DNA of 64,000 nt. Source: Chrysoporthe austroafricana (lineage: Eukaryota; Ascomycota; Sordariomycetes; Diaporthales; Cryphonectriaceae). Of the stretch, positions 10,604-21,395 are shown one piece after another. Every line of letters begins with the position of its first letter. Position 1 is the stretch's first letter. The notes below the pieces were generated by a model. The model searched no databases, was not told the origin of the DNA, and worked only from the letters and a program-made list of their open reading frames with translations. The stretch covers positions 2,846,383-2,910,382 of the forward strand of contig JYIP02000004.1 of the NCBI GenBank assembly GCA_001051155.2. The letters run 5' to 3'. A program made the translations under genes and the position numbers.

Positions 10604-12402
10604 GGCCGCTCAGAGGCCGGCAGTCGCGGCTGGCCGAGGACTGGAGTAGCGTCTAGATATGGATCGTATCATGGGTAGACGCGGTGTTGGGGATAGTCGC
10701 GACTTGTCCAGGTTTCCAACTCTCGCAGAATCGGAGGGGTGACGAGAGTGGTCGCACGGCAGAGTTCTGTCTTATGCAAGGGTGCTGAGAGGAGAGCGGA
10801 CGCTTTTCAGGCCGAGAAGGCCGAGAAGGGGGAAAGTTTAATCAGGCAGCGGAGGAGCACAATGTCGATAAGAATAGCTCACGACAACCGAAGGAAGAGA
10901 AATGAAACACCGTTAGAAAATGTCCGAATATCTTAATTTTCGTCGTGAAAAGAAATTCGTGACTTCGAAATGGGATTGCTCAGCTGCAGGCACAGCGTAG
11001 GGGGTTGAATGGATCGCAGAAGACGCGCCTGCAGCCAATTCAATGTCGTCAATGGCCAGGAAATATCGAATTGGTCTAGTGAGGTTCATGATAGGGTCCG
11101 TCAGATCTGACCAGGCCCGGCTTAGAGGCCTCGAGTTGGGGCTGCATAAGCCCATGTGCGTGCGATGCGATGCCGTCATGTTCACCTTAGCGGTTCCGGC
11201 ACCGCGTGCGGCGCAGCGAGTTACGGGGAGTTCGCGCTGGCAGGCTTAGGAAATGGGCCCCTGAACAAAGGCCACCATGGAGCCCCTGAGGTCCTGGGAT
11301 CCCCTAGGGGGCCCTGGAACGGCCCGCCCGGCTCGCGGCACGCGTACACCGAGTCTTGTCAACTCGGCCATCTAGACTACGCCAGGGCTATTGAGAGTCT
11401 GAATAACCGACAGAGCGCCCATACGATACCCATGGAGCTCTTATGAAGTGCTCGGAACCAGCTTTGTCTATCTGTAAACGAGCTGCAGTTCGCCGTGCCA
11501 AACCACTGCGGTATGGACCCTTGACAGGCTGGAGCAGACTGTTAGGAGCTGCACAGCGTGACATCGACGTAGAGAGCATTCAAGGGGCCGTCTTCAATCT
11601 AACGGACAGATTTTCAATATGGCCTAGTAACCGGGCAGTAGAGACTCGAGCTCATCTTCTCGGGATCTAGCCCTCTACCGACCATAGACACTGACGAGTA
11701 GGCCGCTTGACGCTCCGTCCTTCTCGCGGCCTGTCAAGTCGCTAGACCATGGCTCCCGTTAAGCGGCCTCAGGCTCGGGAAGATAGAGGAAAACCTTCGC
11801 CAACATGATTGTGAGTTCCTATTCTTCGAGCATGTGGCACTGTTAAGTGGTTCGAGAGGTCACCTCCGAGATTACGTGAGTTGAATCGCGAGGTGAATAT
11901 AAGGTGAAGGGGAAGGGGAAGGGGAGGGGGGTTGTAAAGAGGTGGGGAGCAGAAGAGACTCAGTTCCATGCTGTGAGATACCTGGAAGAGAATGTACTCT
12001 TTGCGTGGATTGCTGCTCTTGTTGAAAATGTCGATGAACAAGAGGCGGCAGTGGCGGCACAAGGGTGGACGTAGTGCCTTAGCCCCACTCCTTCAAGGCT
12101 TCGCGGGAGGAGCCGCAGTGCTTGACATGTGAACTCGGCGTGATTTGGCACTTGAGCTTGGGAAGCACAGCATAAAAGCTCACCTCACTCCCACCATTAG
12201 CATGCGTGGCAAACTACCCAATCACAACTACATAATCACTTCCGGCCTCCAGACCTGACTCGTCGTGAGCGACCTGATACTACTACTGTTCCAGATCAAC
12301 CAGTGCTCTCCTCTTGACGGCTCGAGCCACCCCACGAACCTGAGAGCGGGACTGAGCATCCCGAACACCTCCACTCGTCAAGTTATCATCATCGAGAGCA
12401 GC
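10604..12402. other. gene-free region upstream of two divergent genes
   Basis: No convincing coding frame, tRNA or transposon is visible. It must contain the promoters of the NIPA gene and of the 508-aa protein gene. A CATAAAAG motif at 12171-12178 could be a weak TATA element for the latter. A polypurine run (AAGGGGAAGGGGAAGG type) lies near 11905-11935. Confidence 0.4.
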
Positions 12403-13929
12403 ATGCCTGACGACGGCCCTCAGCCGCCAAAGAACCCCTTTATCAGATTCAAGCAGCACGTTGACGCTCGTATTGGGAGCGGTCTGTCACTCCTGACGGG
12501 AGGGCCAGGAGCGGATCGTGGCTCGACAGCTCAGCCAGATTCTTTTCCCATGCAACGGTCCAGCCCCTCCTTCAAAGGTGCCGAAACTCCTTGTTCAGCT
12601 TCAAATCCACCCTCCCGCGCCGATGCCATGGCTCTCGACGCTTCCAATCACGACTTCCGAACAACAACAGAGTACTGGAATGACTGGGCCCAATTCTCGC
12701 CGTACTCTCCCTACAATCTCCGCCACCTGCCACAACCTATCCCGAATGATCTACCCGTCGATGTCGCCGTCGACCATGGCCACCTCTTCGGCTTCGAAGA
12801 CGCCCTCGAGGATCTCCTGGCCGCCACTTCCGGCCAACCCCTGATGGACCTCCGCAAGCACGCTGAATACAAGCGCGTCGTGGCCAGGGCTTTCAGGTAC
12901 GGCGAGGAGCCCACTTTGTTCTGGGCAAACCGCCTCGTGGGCCGCGGCCTGCTGCAGAGACCTCTGCCAGTGCCCGACCCGGACCTCGCCTCGAAACACC
13001 CCTTGGTGGCCACATCCACATCCGGAGAACAGGCTGAGGCGCAGCCCGCGGAGTCGGTGGAGCAGTGGCTTAATGAGCGGCGGCGGCGGGCTGCGGAGAT
13101 GGATCTGCAGGCCGAGGCGGGGCGGTTGCAGGAGCTCGTCGAGGAGTGGAGGAACGGTATGATCAAACAATTTGATAGAGACGTCACCTTCAACCCTGCG
13201 GATATCGTTCGCCATATGGAGCAGGTGGCACAGGAGATCAAAAAGGAGGTGTATCGGGCAGATCTCGAGGAGTGGAAGAACGAGGCGATCAAGAAGTTGG
13301 ATAAAGAGGTCACGTTCAACCCCGCCGACACCCTGCGCAAAGTGGAGCAGATGGCAGAGGACTTCAGAAAGGAGATATCGGACTTTTTTGACATCGATGC
13401 GTTCCTAGGTGTCAATGACGACAAAGCACCAGAGAAGAAGCAACAGCCTACGAGCGACTATGACCTTTTCTCGGCCATCGAGAGCGCTGTGGCGGAGGCG
13501 GATAGGTCGTTCAGTAAGTTCGTGAAGGCCATAACGGATAGTGCCCGCAAGGATGGAGACTCCGAGACTTCCTGGCCTCCGGCGCGATGGACAAGGGCGC
13601 CGACGGAGGAGCCGCAGCAGGAGCCGCAGCAAACCGAGGTCGTGGAGCACGACGGCGCACGGGGCTCGACGATCAAATCAACGACCCAGCACGTTGACAT
13701 GTTCGGTTACGTCCACCAGAAAACCGAAATTAGGACACTGGATAAAGATGGCAACGAAGTCAGCCGTGAGTCGCGATACAGCGTGCACCCCTCTCCTGAG
13801 AAGGAGAAGCAGGCTGCAACGCAGGCGGCCCGGATCGAGTCTCCAGATGTCGTTCGTCAGGATGAGAAGGACAAGGCCTCGGGCACTGCAGGCACTGCGG
13901 GCAAATCCTCAGGTTGGTTCTGGCGGTGA
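12403..13929 (+). CDS. uncharacterised protein with duplicated helical segment
   Basis: This single-exon gene encodes 508 aa. I chose the first in-frame ATG (12403), giving MPDDGPQPPKNPFIRFKQHVD, a start like conserved filamentous-fungal proteins of unknown function. A tandem duplication stands out: residues about 245-286 and 287-326 share EEW(R/K)N, IK(Q/K), VTFNPAD and a following amphipathic helix of the pattern VEQMA-DFRKEI. The region is predicted to be helical and possibly coiled. The C-terminal part has TQHVDMFGYVHQKTEIRTLD and ends in a basic, Trp-rich SGWFWR. No enzyme motif, signal peptide or membrane helix is evident. The function is unknown. Confidence 0.8.
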   Translation: MPDDGPQPPKNPFIRFKQHVDARIGSGLSLLTGGPGADRGSTAQPDSFPMQRSSPSFKGAETPCSASNPPSRADAMALDASNHDFRTTTEYWNDWAQFSPYSPYNLRHLPQPIPNDLPVDVAVDHGHLFGFEDALEDLLAATSGQPLMDLRKHAEYKRVVARAFRYGEEPTLFWANRLVGRGLLQRPLPVPDPDLASKHPLVATSTSGEQAEAQPAESVEQWLNERRRRAAEMDLQAEAGRLQELVEEWRNGMIKQFDRDVTFNPADIVRHMEQVAQEIKKEVYRADLEEWKNEAIKKLDKEVTFNPADTLRKVEQMAEDFRKEISDFFDIDAFLGVNDDKAPEKKQQPTSDYDLFSAIESAVAEADRSFSKFVKAITDSARKDGDSETSWPPARWTRAPTEEPQQEPQQTEVVEHDGARGSTIKSTTQHVDMFGYVHQKTEIRTLDKDGNEVSRESRYSVHPSPEKEKQAATQAARIESPDVVRQDEKDKASGTAGTAGKSSGWFWR

Positions 13930-14826
13930 GTCATGAAGATGAAAAAGATTGAGCACGACGAAGTTAGATGTTGGTATGGTTTCCTCCACTCCCTTCAACA
14001 GAACCATGTTCTCCTCTCTTACTCCGGAAATATTTCATGAGGTTGCTACCGGTATTCAGCAATGAAGAAAACCCGAGACTGTATATCTAACACAATATTT
14101 TGGTTTGATATTTCGAGCCAAGACTGGAACCATTTCCTACGCAGCCAGTGCGATACTGCGATATGGTAGCTATATAGACCGGTGATCATTGCATGAGGGC
14201 CATCTTGAAGACTGCCATATATCGATCAGTGCATCTAAGTTGTAGTAAAAGTAAAAGCCAGTTCCATGCCAGGCAACGCTAGAAATTGTGAAGGGTGTGC
14301 GTCCGCGTAGCAAGGCCTGAAGACTGAAGGCAAGGCTTGGCAGGAGACGGGAGGCTAGAGACGGAAACCCAGAGACACATAGCACCGTGGTATGGCTAGG
14401 GACAATCGCGAGGCCACGCCGTTGGTTAGCCACTACATAGGTAGACTGTATAGGCAAGCCAAGTTGTCTAGCGTGTGGTGTGGTGTACAGCTTGACACCC
14501 TTCCGCCTCAACTATCAGCTAGGTTGCACAGCGTCATCATGGTGGTTATAGCGCGGTCGATAGAGGAGAGCCGCAAGTCGCTGTCACCGCCGGCTTCTCT
14601 GAGGAGCATATTCGGTATTGCCTATTTGTTAACCTCTGGTCCCCCTCAATTATCCGTCAAGTTATCCGTCAAACTACATGAGCATAGTGTGCTGGCCGGG
14701 AGGGGAGGGGGCCCACGATCTCCGCAATGGTAGAATGGAGGCTAATTCACAGTGCAAAGCCAATTTTAATTAAGATGCTGTCAAATGACAGATTCTGGCA
14801 AATGAAACCTATTCCTACAGCCGCAC
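13930..14826. other. gene-free convergent spacer
   Basis: This is the 3' flank of two convergent genes. A direct repeat of TTATCCGTCAA occurs twice near 14648-14672. No coding frame or RNA gene was recognised. Confidence 0.4.
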
Positions 14827-16014
14827 CTACTCCTTCCTAGGATACGTGGTCGGGTGACCCTTCGTCTTCGCAAACTTCTTGATATCACCATTCAATACGG
14901 CCCGCACGATCAACCATATCGGCGTCATGATCCACATCATGAGCGTATCGACTAGGGCATTGTTCCTCGCCGCGCTTCCCAGCGATCCCCACCTCATCAG
15001 GTGCCCCAGCAGCGCAACGGTCACGTAATAGTCGCCCGCCTCCAACCCCGCGATCGCCTTCCGCGCGACGACGTCTGGGGTCTGCTTCGGGTCATCCTTC
15101 TCTAGCTGGATCGTGATGTCCGGCTTGACGCGCTGCTCGTGCTCGAAGCCCGGTGACAGGATGGTGCCAGGCATGACGACGTGGATCTTAACGGGCTGGT
15201 CCGGGTACAGCAGGGCCTCCTGCGTCAGGGTGTCGGCGAGGCCGCGCAAGGCCCATTTTGAGGGGGTGTAGGGCGTGTAGCCCACCACACCGTACAGGGC
15301 GAGGACCGACGCGGTGAAGATGAGGTGCTTGGGCTGGTCGGCGGGGAACCTGTTGGCCGGGGACCACCACTCCCGCAGGATGGCGTGGGCCATCTCGGAC
15401 GTGCCCCAGAAGTTGACATCCATCTCACGGCGCATCTCGGGCACGACGCGGTCGTCGTGGAAAAGCATTGGCGTGGTCATCCCTGCTGCGCACCAGACTA
15501 TGTCGGGGGCCTGGCCATTGTTCCACTCTGTGACCCGGGAGACGATGGAGGGGGCATAATTTGGCTCGGCGACGTCGCATGAGATGTAATGGAAGCGTTG
15601 AGAGGGTGACTTAGCAGCGGCCTATTGAAGAGTAGAGGGGCCATGTCAACCACCAGCTAGGAGGTACCGGGAACGCCCAAGAGGGCTTCAGCCACCTACC
15701 GTGACCTGCTTCAGGGCCTTCTCGAGCTTCTCTGCACTGCGTGAGAGGATCACGACGTTTGCTCCCTTGGCGGCCAATTGGCATGCCACACTGAGACCCA
15801 TACCCTCGGACCCTCCCGTGATGAGGACAGTCTGGATTCCTCATGTTAGCTACTTACACATCTTAGCATGAAAGCCTGGGGATAGGCGTACCTTGCCCTC
15901 GACGGGCATCTGATTCTTGCTGAAGAGACCCATTGTCGATGCAATAGTTACAGCCAAAATACCTGCAGCTGCCGCGGTCAGGTGAGACTTTTCGACCGAC
16001 TTGATGTAGTCCAT
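14827..16014 (-). CDS. TSC10: 3-ketodihydrosphingosine reductase
   Basis: Exons 16014-15892, 15831-15700 and 15621-14827, all phase 0, give 349 aa. The enzyme reduces 3-ketodihydrosphingosine to dihydrosphingosine with NADPH at the ER, the second step of sphingoid base synthesis. Seen here: a short hydrophobic N-terminal anchor ([19 protein letters not shown]), [18 protein letters not shown] with the cofactor loop at residues 46-53, CAAGMTTP where SDRs have NAG, a serine in [10 protein letters not shown] (Ser190) and the catalytic YTPSK (Tyr203, Lys207). A second hydrophobic stretch ([16 protein letters not shown]) lies near the end, as in KDSR/Tsc10 proteins. An upstream in-frame ATG at 16083 would add 23 residues, but 16014 gives the more usual N-terminus. 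It is divergent from SAS10. Confidence 0.9.
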
Positions 16015-16570
16015 CTCACTCACGGGAGCGGAGACGAAAGCTGAGGTGGACTGATGGACGATGAACTGCAGCGATCTTATCAACCGAGCAGAGAGCTGTT
16101 GGGTCCGGGTTGCCTACTGGGTGCTCCACTAATTTGCTCCCTACCGCCACATTCACTAATCGGGAGGTAGGTAAGCAGTGATGTGTCCCTGATTGGTTCT
16201 GGGAAATTTCCAGCGTAACACGAGGGGGAGGGGACGACGCGCGCTCAGAGGGAGAATAGACCTGGGGAGATTATAGGTTGAGGCTGAAGACCCTGAAGAG
16301 CACTAGTTACTTTGTACTATCACTGACTATGTATCACTGTATGTAGGCTGCATGTAGGGGGTAAACCCCTGTCTTCAGGGGCTAGCTGCTCTTATCGATA
16401 AGACTTTTTAGCGGGACCGTTGATCTCGTCTTCCTCCAGCCTTGTAAATTTTTTGGTATCGCTATCAGGCCGAAACTCTAATCTGTCGACAGCATATTTG
16501 AATTTCTTCACTCCAAACTTATACCTTCTGCGGCTTGTCCTAAACAACATCTAGAGAAAGGGTCGCAATC
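16015..16570. promoter_or_regulatory. divergent promoter, TSC10 / SAS10
   Basis: This 556-bp spacer lies between two outward-reading housekeeping genes and contains no coding frame. I see no clear TATA box on either strand, which would suit constitutive genes. Confidence 0.4.
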
Positions 16571-18433
16571 ATGGGCAAGAAGAGAAAGGCAACTCGTGCT
16601 TCGGCGCCATCGGGCCCGAAGGACGTCCACCCCGACGACGCGCGCCTTGCCATCCGCACCTACGAAGATGTCGCCGACGACCAGGAGCAGTACTTTCTCG
16701 ACAAGGATAAGATCATGCTCGAGGATGAGCCACTATCAAAGCGTGCCCGAACCGACGATCGGATTGACGAGTTCCTCGAAGCATCCGATGAAGAGGTCCT
16801 CCGGGGGGACGATTCCTCCGGTTCTGATGAGGAAGATGAGTACGAGGAGCTGCAAAAGGCCGCCAAGGCCCAGGCACGAAAGAACAAAAAGAAGGCTGGC
16901 GGGGATGAAGACGAGGAGGGGGAGCAGGCTGGTGAAGGAGGCGATGAGGGCTGGTGGGGCGACTCGAAGAAAGAGTATTACAATGCTGACGCCATCGAGA
17001 CGGAGGCGGATGCTCTGGAGGAAGAAGCCGAGGCGAAGAGGTTGCAACAGAAGAAGTTGGCTGAGATGGACGAGGCCGACTTCATTTTCGACGAGGACGA
17101 GTGGGCCGCGCCGGCGGAAGAGGCCCAGGAGGGGGCCGATGTCGTCACGGAGGAGCTGAAGGATATCGAGGTCACGGACGACATGGGTCCGGCCGAGAGG
17201 TATCGGCTGCTACAGGCGAGGTACCCCGAGTTCGTGCCACTGGTTGAGGAGTTCGAGAGGCTGCAGCCACAGCTTGCCCAGTCACAAAAAGAGGCACAAG
17301 GCAAGCCGGCGCAATCGCTAGAAGTTGCAAAGCATTGGACCTTGGGGTGCTACATCGCGGCGCTTGCGAGCTACTTTGCCGTGTTGACATCGCCGTCGCG
17401 AGAGTCAAGCGAGCCTCAAGTCTCACTCAGCCCAGCAGAACTCCGGAATCATGAGGTCGTGGAGACCCTGGTGAGCTGCAGGGAGGCATGGCAGCAGATC
17501 AGGGACTTGAAATCGGCCAACTCCGTTGGTGGCGACGCGGAACTCGATTCCGCCGAGGAGGACATCTCGATGGTTGAGCCGGAAGTCAAGCCAGTCAAGA
17601 AGTTGAAGAAGAAGACTGATCTCAACGGCGACAGCAAGAAGAAGACGAAGGCAGAGAAGGAGAGGCTGGCTAAGATGAAGGCAGTCGAGGCATCTCTCGC
17701 CGACCTGGACAGTCTCGTCACGAAGCCGAAGAAGGCCAAGAAGGTCAAGACCATCACACCAGCTCAAAACGGTCACTCGGACTTTGGCGAGGAGGACATC
17801 CTCGACGCAGGGACAGCCGCTGACAAGGCGGCAAAGAAGAAGAGCCTGCGGTTCTATACCTCGCAGATCGTCCAGAAGGCCAGCCGCCGGGCTGATGCAG
17901 GACGTGACGCCGGTGGTGACTTGGACATTCCGCATCGCGAGCGACTCAGGGACCGTGCCGCACGACTCAACGCAGAGGCCGAGCGCAGGGGCAAGAAGGA
18001 CTCCAAGCACGGCACTGCGCTGGGCGATGACGAGAGCAGCGGCGACGAGCAGGTGGCCAAGCAAGTGCGCGACGATGAGGATGACTACTACGACATGATT
18101 GCGCATCGGACTAAAGCCAAGAAGGATGACAAGGCTGCGCGCAAGGAGGCACTCGCGGCGGCGAGCATAGCGGATCGCGTGGTGGAGGTGGAGACGGTTG
18201 GGGAGGATGGCAAGCGGAAGATCAACTACCAGATAGAGAAGAACAAGGGCCTAGCGCCAAGGAGGAAGAAGGATGTGCGCAATCCGAGAGTGAAGAAGAG
18301 AAAGAAGTTCGAGGAGAAGCAGAAGAAGTTGAAGAGCATGAAGGCTGTTTACAAGGGGGGAGAAGGTCCAGGAGGGTACCAGGGAGAAACGACGGGTATC
18401 AAGACGGGACTCATCAAGAGTGTCAGGCTGTAG
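16571..18433 (+). CDS. SAS10: Sas10/Utp3 small-subunit processome protein
   Basis: One uninterrupted exon encodes 620 aa. Sas10/Utp3 is a nucleolar component of the U3 small-subunit processome that binds early 90S pre-ribosomes and is needed for 18S rRNA processing. The C-terminal Sas10 domain is the clearest mark: INYQIEKNKGLAPRRKKDVRNPR, then VKKRKKFEEKQKKLKSM and GYQGETTGIKTGLIKS, to the very end. A central helical segment of Sas10/Utp3/C1D type (AERYRLLQARYPEFVPLVEEF) is also visible. Most of the rest alternates acidic and lysine-rich runs typical of nucleolar proteins. The ATG follows an A-rich leader, and MGKKRK is a normal start for the family. Confidence 0.9.
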   Translation: MGKKRKATRASAPSGPKDVHPDDARLAIRTYEDVADDQEQYFLDKDKIMLEDEPLSKRARTDDRIDEFLEASDEEVLRGDDSSGSDEEDEYEELQKAAKAQARKNKKKAGGDEDEEGEQAGEGGDEGWWGDSKKEYYNADAIETEADALEEEAEAKRLQQKKLAEMDEADFIFDEDEWAAPAEEAQEGADVVTEELKDIEVTDDMGPAERYRLLQARYPEFVPLVEEFERLQPQLAQSQKEAQGKPAQSLEVAKHWTLGCYIAALASYFAVLTSPSRESSEPQVSLSPAELRNHEVVETLVSCREAWQQIRDLKSANSVGGDAELDSAEEDISMVEPEVKPVKKLKKKTDLNGDSKKKTKAEKERLAKMKAVEASLADLDSLVTKPKKAKKVKTITPAQNGHSDFGEEDILDAGTAADKAAKKKSLRFYTSQIVQKASRRADAGRDAGGDLDIPHRERLRDRAARLNAEAERRGKKDSKHGTALGDDESSGDEQVAKQVRDDEDDYYDMIAHRTKAKKDDKAARKEALAAASIADRVVEVETVGEDGKRKINYQIEKNKGLAPRRKKDVRNPRVKKRKKFEEKQKKLKSMKAVYKGGEGPGGYQGETTGIKTGLIKSVRL

Positions 18434-18808
18434 AGATACAAATACATTCCATGGCATTCTCATTGAATTTCTAGAAAAGACGAGGGCTTTTCTCTTGTAG
18501 TGAAACTTATTGCGCACTGTCATGATGTTGCCGGCAGGGAGTGAGCAAGCGGTGCCGATTCGGCTCGCCCCGGCCGGGAGCTGAAATGACAGCATGTGAG
18601 CTTCGAAAGTATCTCTTCCTAGGATCAACCACAACACCCACGACAACCAGCAAGTTGAGCAGAGCTCCCCAGAATTCAAACAGTCAATTCGATCCCGATC
18701 GTCCTCGAAGACATGATAATACAGTAGTCCTCCGAATATTCCATTTTCTTGCGACGGCGTGCCGCATTTCCTCACGATCTAGCCGTTCATCGCAAATCGA
18801 TCCTCAAA

Positions 18809-21295
18809 ATGGCCGCCAATCTCCCCGATGTCGACCTCACGACGCTCACCTCGTCCGCTCAGATCTTCTCCGCCGCTCCTTCCTCCTCCGGGCAAACTCT
18901 CCCATCCTATACCCTCCCGCAGATCCGCACCCTGCATAAGCAGATCCACCTCGCCATTGATGACAAGAAGGCCCGCCTGCGCACGCAGGTCGGCGGCAGC
19001 TACCGCGAGCTGCTGGGCACGGCCGACGCGATCGTGCGCATGAGGGGCGATATGGATGAGGTGCAGGGGATACTGGGGACGATGGGTGCGCGGTGTGGGA
19101 GGGGCGTTGTGGGAGGGAAGGTCGGCGGACTGGCGAGGTTTACAGGGGAGCGGGAGGGCTTGGTGGAGAGCGGGAATGGGAGGAGGAACCTGGGAGGCGT
19201 GGCGAGGGCGAAGCTGTTGGCCGGGTGCGTTCTCGTGCTGGGGCGCCTGCTGAAGAGCCTCAGTAAGAAGGGGAATCAGACGGTCGATGGGGAGCAGCTG
19301 GTGGTCGCGGCAAGAGTATTGGTCCTGGGGCGGCTTCTGGTCAGGAGCTTTGATGAGAAGAAGCCTGATTCTCAGCACAGGGCCGCGGTCGAGTCCTCGG
19401 TCCAGAGCCTGGACAGGCTTCGGAGACAACTACAGAGGAGTACTGACAAGGTGCTGGAGACGGTGGGCGAGACGACGAGCCGTGATCTTGTTCTCAGGGC
19501 TCTCTGCGCATACAGCCTGGCTACCAACTCCGGGGCCCGAGATGTCGTTCGACACTTTCTCGACGTCCGTGGCAACGCAATGGCCTCCGTCTTTGACGTT
19601 GAGGAACCCCGGAGCACCCTAAATGTGGTCAAGAGTCTGGAACTCTACACGAAGACCATTCTTGACGTACAGTTTCTTGTGCCCAACAAGCTCACCGAGG
19701 CGCTATCATCCCTGAAGAAGGAGACCCTTTTGTCTAACCCATCACTACGCGAAAAGGAAGGGCTGCGACTAGACATCTACGAGCGTTGGTGCAGCGAAAG
19801 CATCCAAAACTTCAAGCCCTCGATGTCGCACGACGACCTCGACGGCAAGCAAGCAGTCGACATGCTAACAAGCTGGTCGTCCAAGGGCGGCGAGGTCCTC
19901 CTCGCCGGGCTGGAGAAAACCCTGGAGCGCACGACCGAATTCAAGGCCCTGACGGACATGCGCACGGATGTCTTGCAGCTCTGGATCCGCGACGGCGGCA
20001 AGGCACGCGGCTTCGACCCGTCCGTGATGCTCGACAAGCTGCGCCAGACGATCAACGCACATATCATAGGCGTGCTCGACGCCAAGGTCAACAAGCTCCG
20101 CCTCGTCGGGTCCGAGGTCGCGGCCACTCTCGAGGTCTGGCGCGCGGGCGTGACGGACGCGCAGCAGCGCCTCTGGAATATGGACTCCCTCGACATGGAT
20201 CTACAGCACGGTGCGGGCTCGTTCGCGCAGGACGTGATTGGCCGGCTGTATGGGCGTAATGACGCAGTCGCGAGAGCGGTCACCGGGTATAAGTCGTGGG
20301 CCTCTGTCATTGATGACGTCGAGGAGGTGGTGGACCAGCTGAAGAAGCAGAGATGGGATAATGACGTGGACGAGATCGAGGACGAGGAGACCATCGACCA
20401 GAGGCAACAGGCACTGAGTCGGGACGATCCCGCCAAGTTGCAGCAGAGGCTGGATGTTGCGCTGGAAAGGGCTTTCAAGGACCTTGACAAGCAGGTATCT
20501 GAGCTATGGACAGCCAACGCGGATGGGGAGAATAGTGGCAAGATTGCCATGTATCTTCTGCGGATATTGCGGGACATCCGGGCTAAGCTGCCGAAGCTTG
20601 AAGCCGTGAAGGGCTTCGGGCTCGAAATGGTTCCATCACTGCAAGAGAAGATCGCATCTGCTGTTGCAATTTCGCCGGTGGACGACTTTGCGAGTTATGC
20701 TCTGGCGCGAAAGATGGTTGTTGGCCGAAGCCTGTGGGAGGGAAACCCAGAGTTGCCAACCTCTCCGTCTCCCGGCGTCTTCCGGTTGCTGCGAAATCTT
20801 ATCATGGTCATGAGTGACGCTGGAACGGACCTCTGGAGCCCATCAGCCGTTTCGATTCTGAAGAAGCTCGTCGGCAAAGAGCTCTCGAACCGCTGGACAC
20901 AAGCCTTGGATGCTCACCTCGCGCAGCCCGAACCGAAGGTTGAAGATGAGAAGCCCAAGGTGGAGGGTGAAGAGCCGGTCACCGTCGATGAGACGGCTCA
21001 AGATGCCGAGAGCAAAGAAGCAGCTCATGAAGCTGAGGTGAACAAGGCGGAGGAGGTTGCAGAGGAGGCCGTCCAGGAGGCGGTGACCGACAGGCTACGC
21101 AAGGACCTGTTGGTCCAATGGCTCTTCGACATTACCTTGTTGAGGTGCTCTATCGACGTGGATGAGCTCAAGGAGCTAGAAGAAGCTGTATGGAAGAAAA
21201 CGGAGCTTGAGGACACCTCGATACGTCAACGGTTGAACAAGGCTTCACAGGACTATTGGAAGAGGAGCAGCCTGTTGTTCGGTCTGCTTAGCTAG
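18809..21295 (+). CDS. COG1: conserved oligomeric Golgi complex subunit 1
   Basis: A single exon encodes 828 aa. Cog1 belongs to lobe A of the eight-subunit COG tether, which guides retrograde vesicles within the Golgi. The N-terminal Vps51-like helix bundle is diagnostic: YTLPQIRTLHKQIHL, DDKKARLRTQVGGSYRELL and TADAIVRMRGDMDEVQ. The rest is alpha-helical, as expected for COG subunits. I chose the ATG at 18809 (MAANLPDVDL) rather than the earlier in-frame ATG because it sits just before the conserved region. A Glu/Lys/Ala-rich insertion of about 50 aa (residues 705-755) interrupts the C-terminal domain. Codon use leans to G-ending codons near the start. The 375 bp between SAS10 and COG1 hold no gene. 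The stop lies only 100 bp from the stop of the convergent isomerase gene. Confidence 0.9.
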   Translation: MAANLPDVDLTTLTSSAQIFSAAPSSSGQTLPSYTLPQIRTLHKQIHLAIDDKKARLRTQVGGSYRELLGTADAIVRMRGDMDEVQGILGTMGARCGRGVVGGKVGGLARFTGEREGLVESGNGRRNLGGVARAKLLAGCVLVLGRLLKSLSKKGNQTVDGEQLVVAARVLVLGRLLVRSFDEKKPDSQHRAAVESSVQSLDRLRRQLQRSTDKVLETVGETTSRDLVLRALCAYSLATNSGARDVVRHFLDVRGNAMASVFDVEEPRSTLNVVKSLELYTKTILDVQFLVPNKLTEALSSLKKETLLSNPSLREKEGLRLDIYERWCSESIQNFKPSMSHDDLDGKQAVDMLTSWSSKGGEVLLAGLEKTLERTTEFKALTDMRTDVLQLWIRDGGKARGFDPSVMLDKLRQTINAHIIGVLDAKVNKLRLVGSEVAATLEVWRAGVTDAQQRLWNMDSLDMDLQHGAGSFAQDVIGRLYGRNDAVARAVTGYKSWASVIDDVEEVVDQLKKQRWDNDVDEIEDEETIDQRQQALSRDDPAKLQQRLDVALERAFKDLDKQVSELWTANADGENSGKIAMYLLRILRDIRAKLPKLEAVKGFGLEMVPSLQEKIASAVAISPVDDFASYALARKMVVGRSLWEGNPELPTSPSPGVFRLLRNLIMVMSDAGTDLWSPSAVSILKKLVGKELSNRWTQALDAHLAQPEPKVEDEKPKVEGEEPVTVDETAQDAESKEAAHEAEVNKAEEVAEEAVQEAVTDRLRKDLLVQWLFDITLLRCSIDVDELKELEEAVWKKTELEDTSIRQRLNKASQDYWKRSSLLFGLLS

Positions 21296-21395
21296 CGATA
21301 TATACCTGCAGCCACGCCTAATTGCAAGCTTACAGCGCTGTGGAAAAAAGACACATCCAGAAGGGAGGTCACTAGAAAGTCGCTATGCAAGTCGC

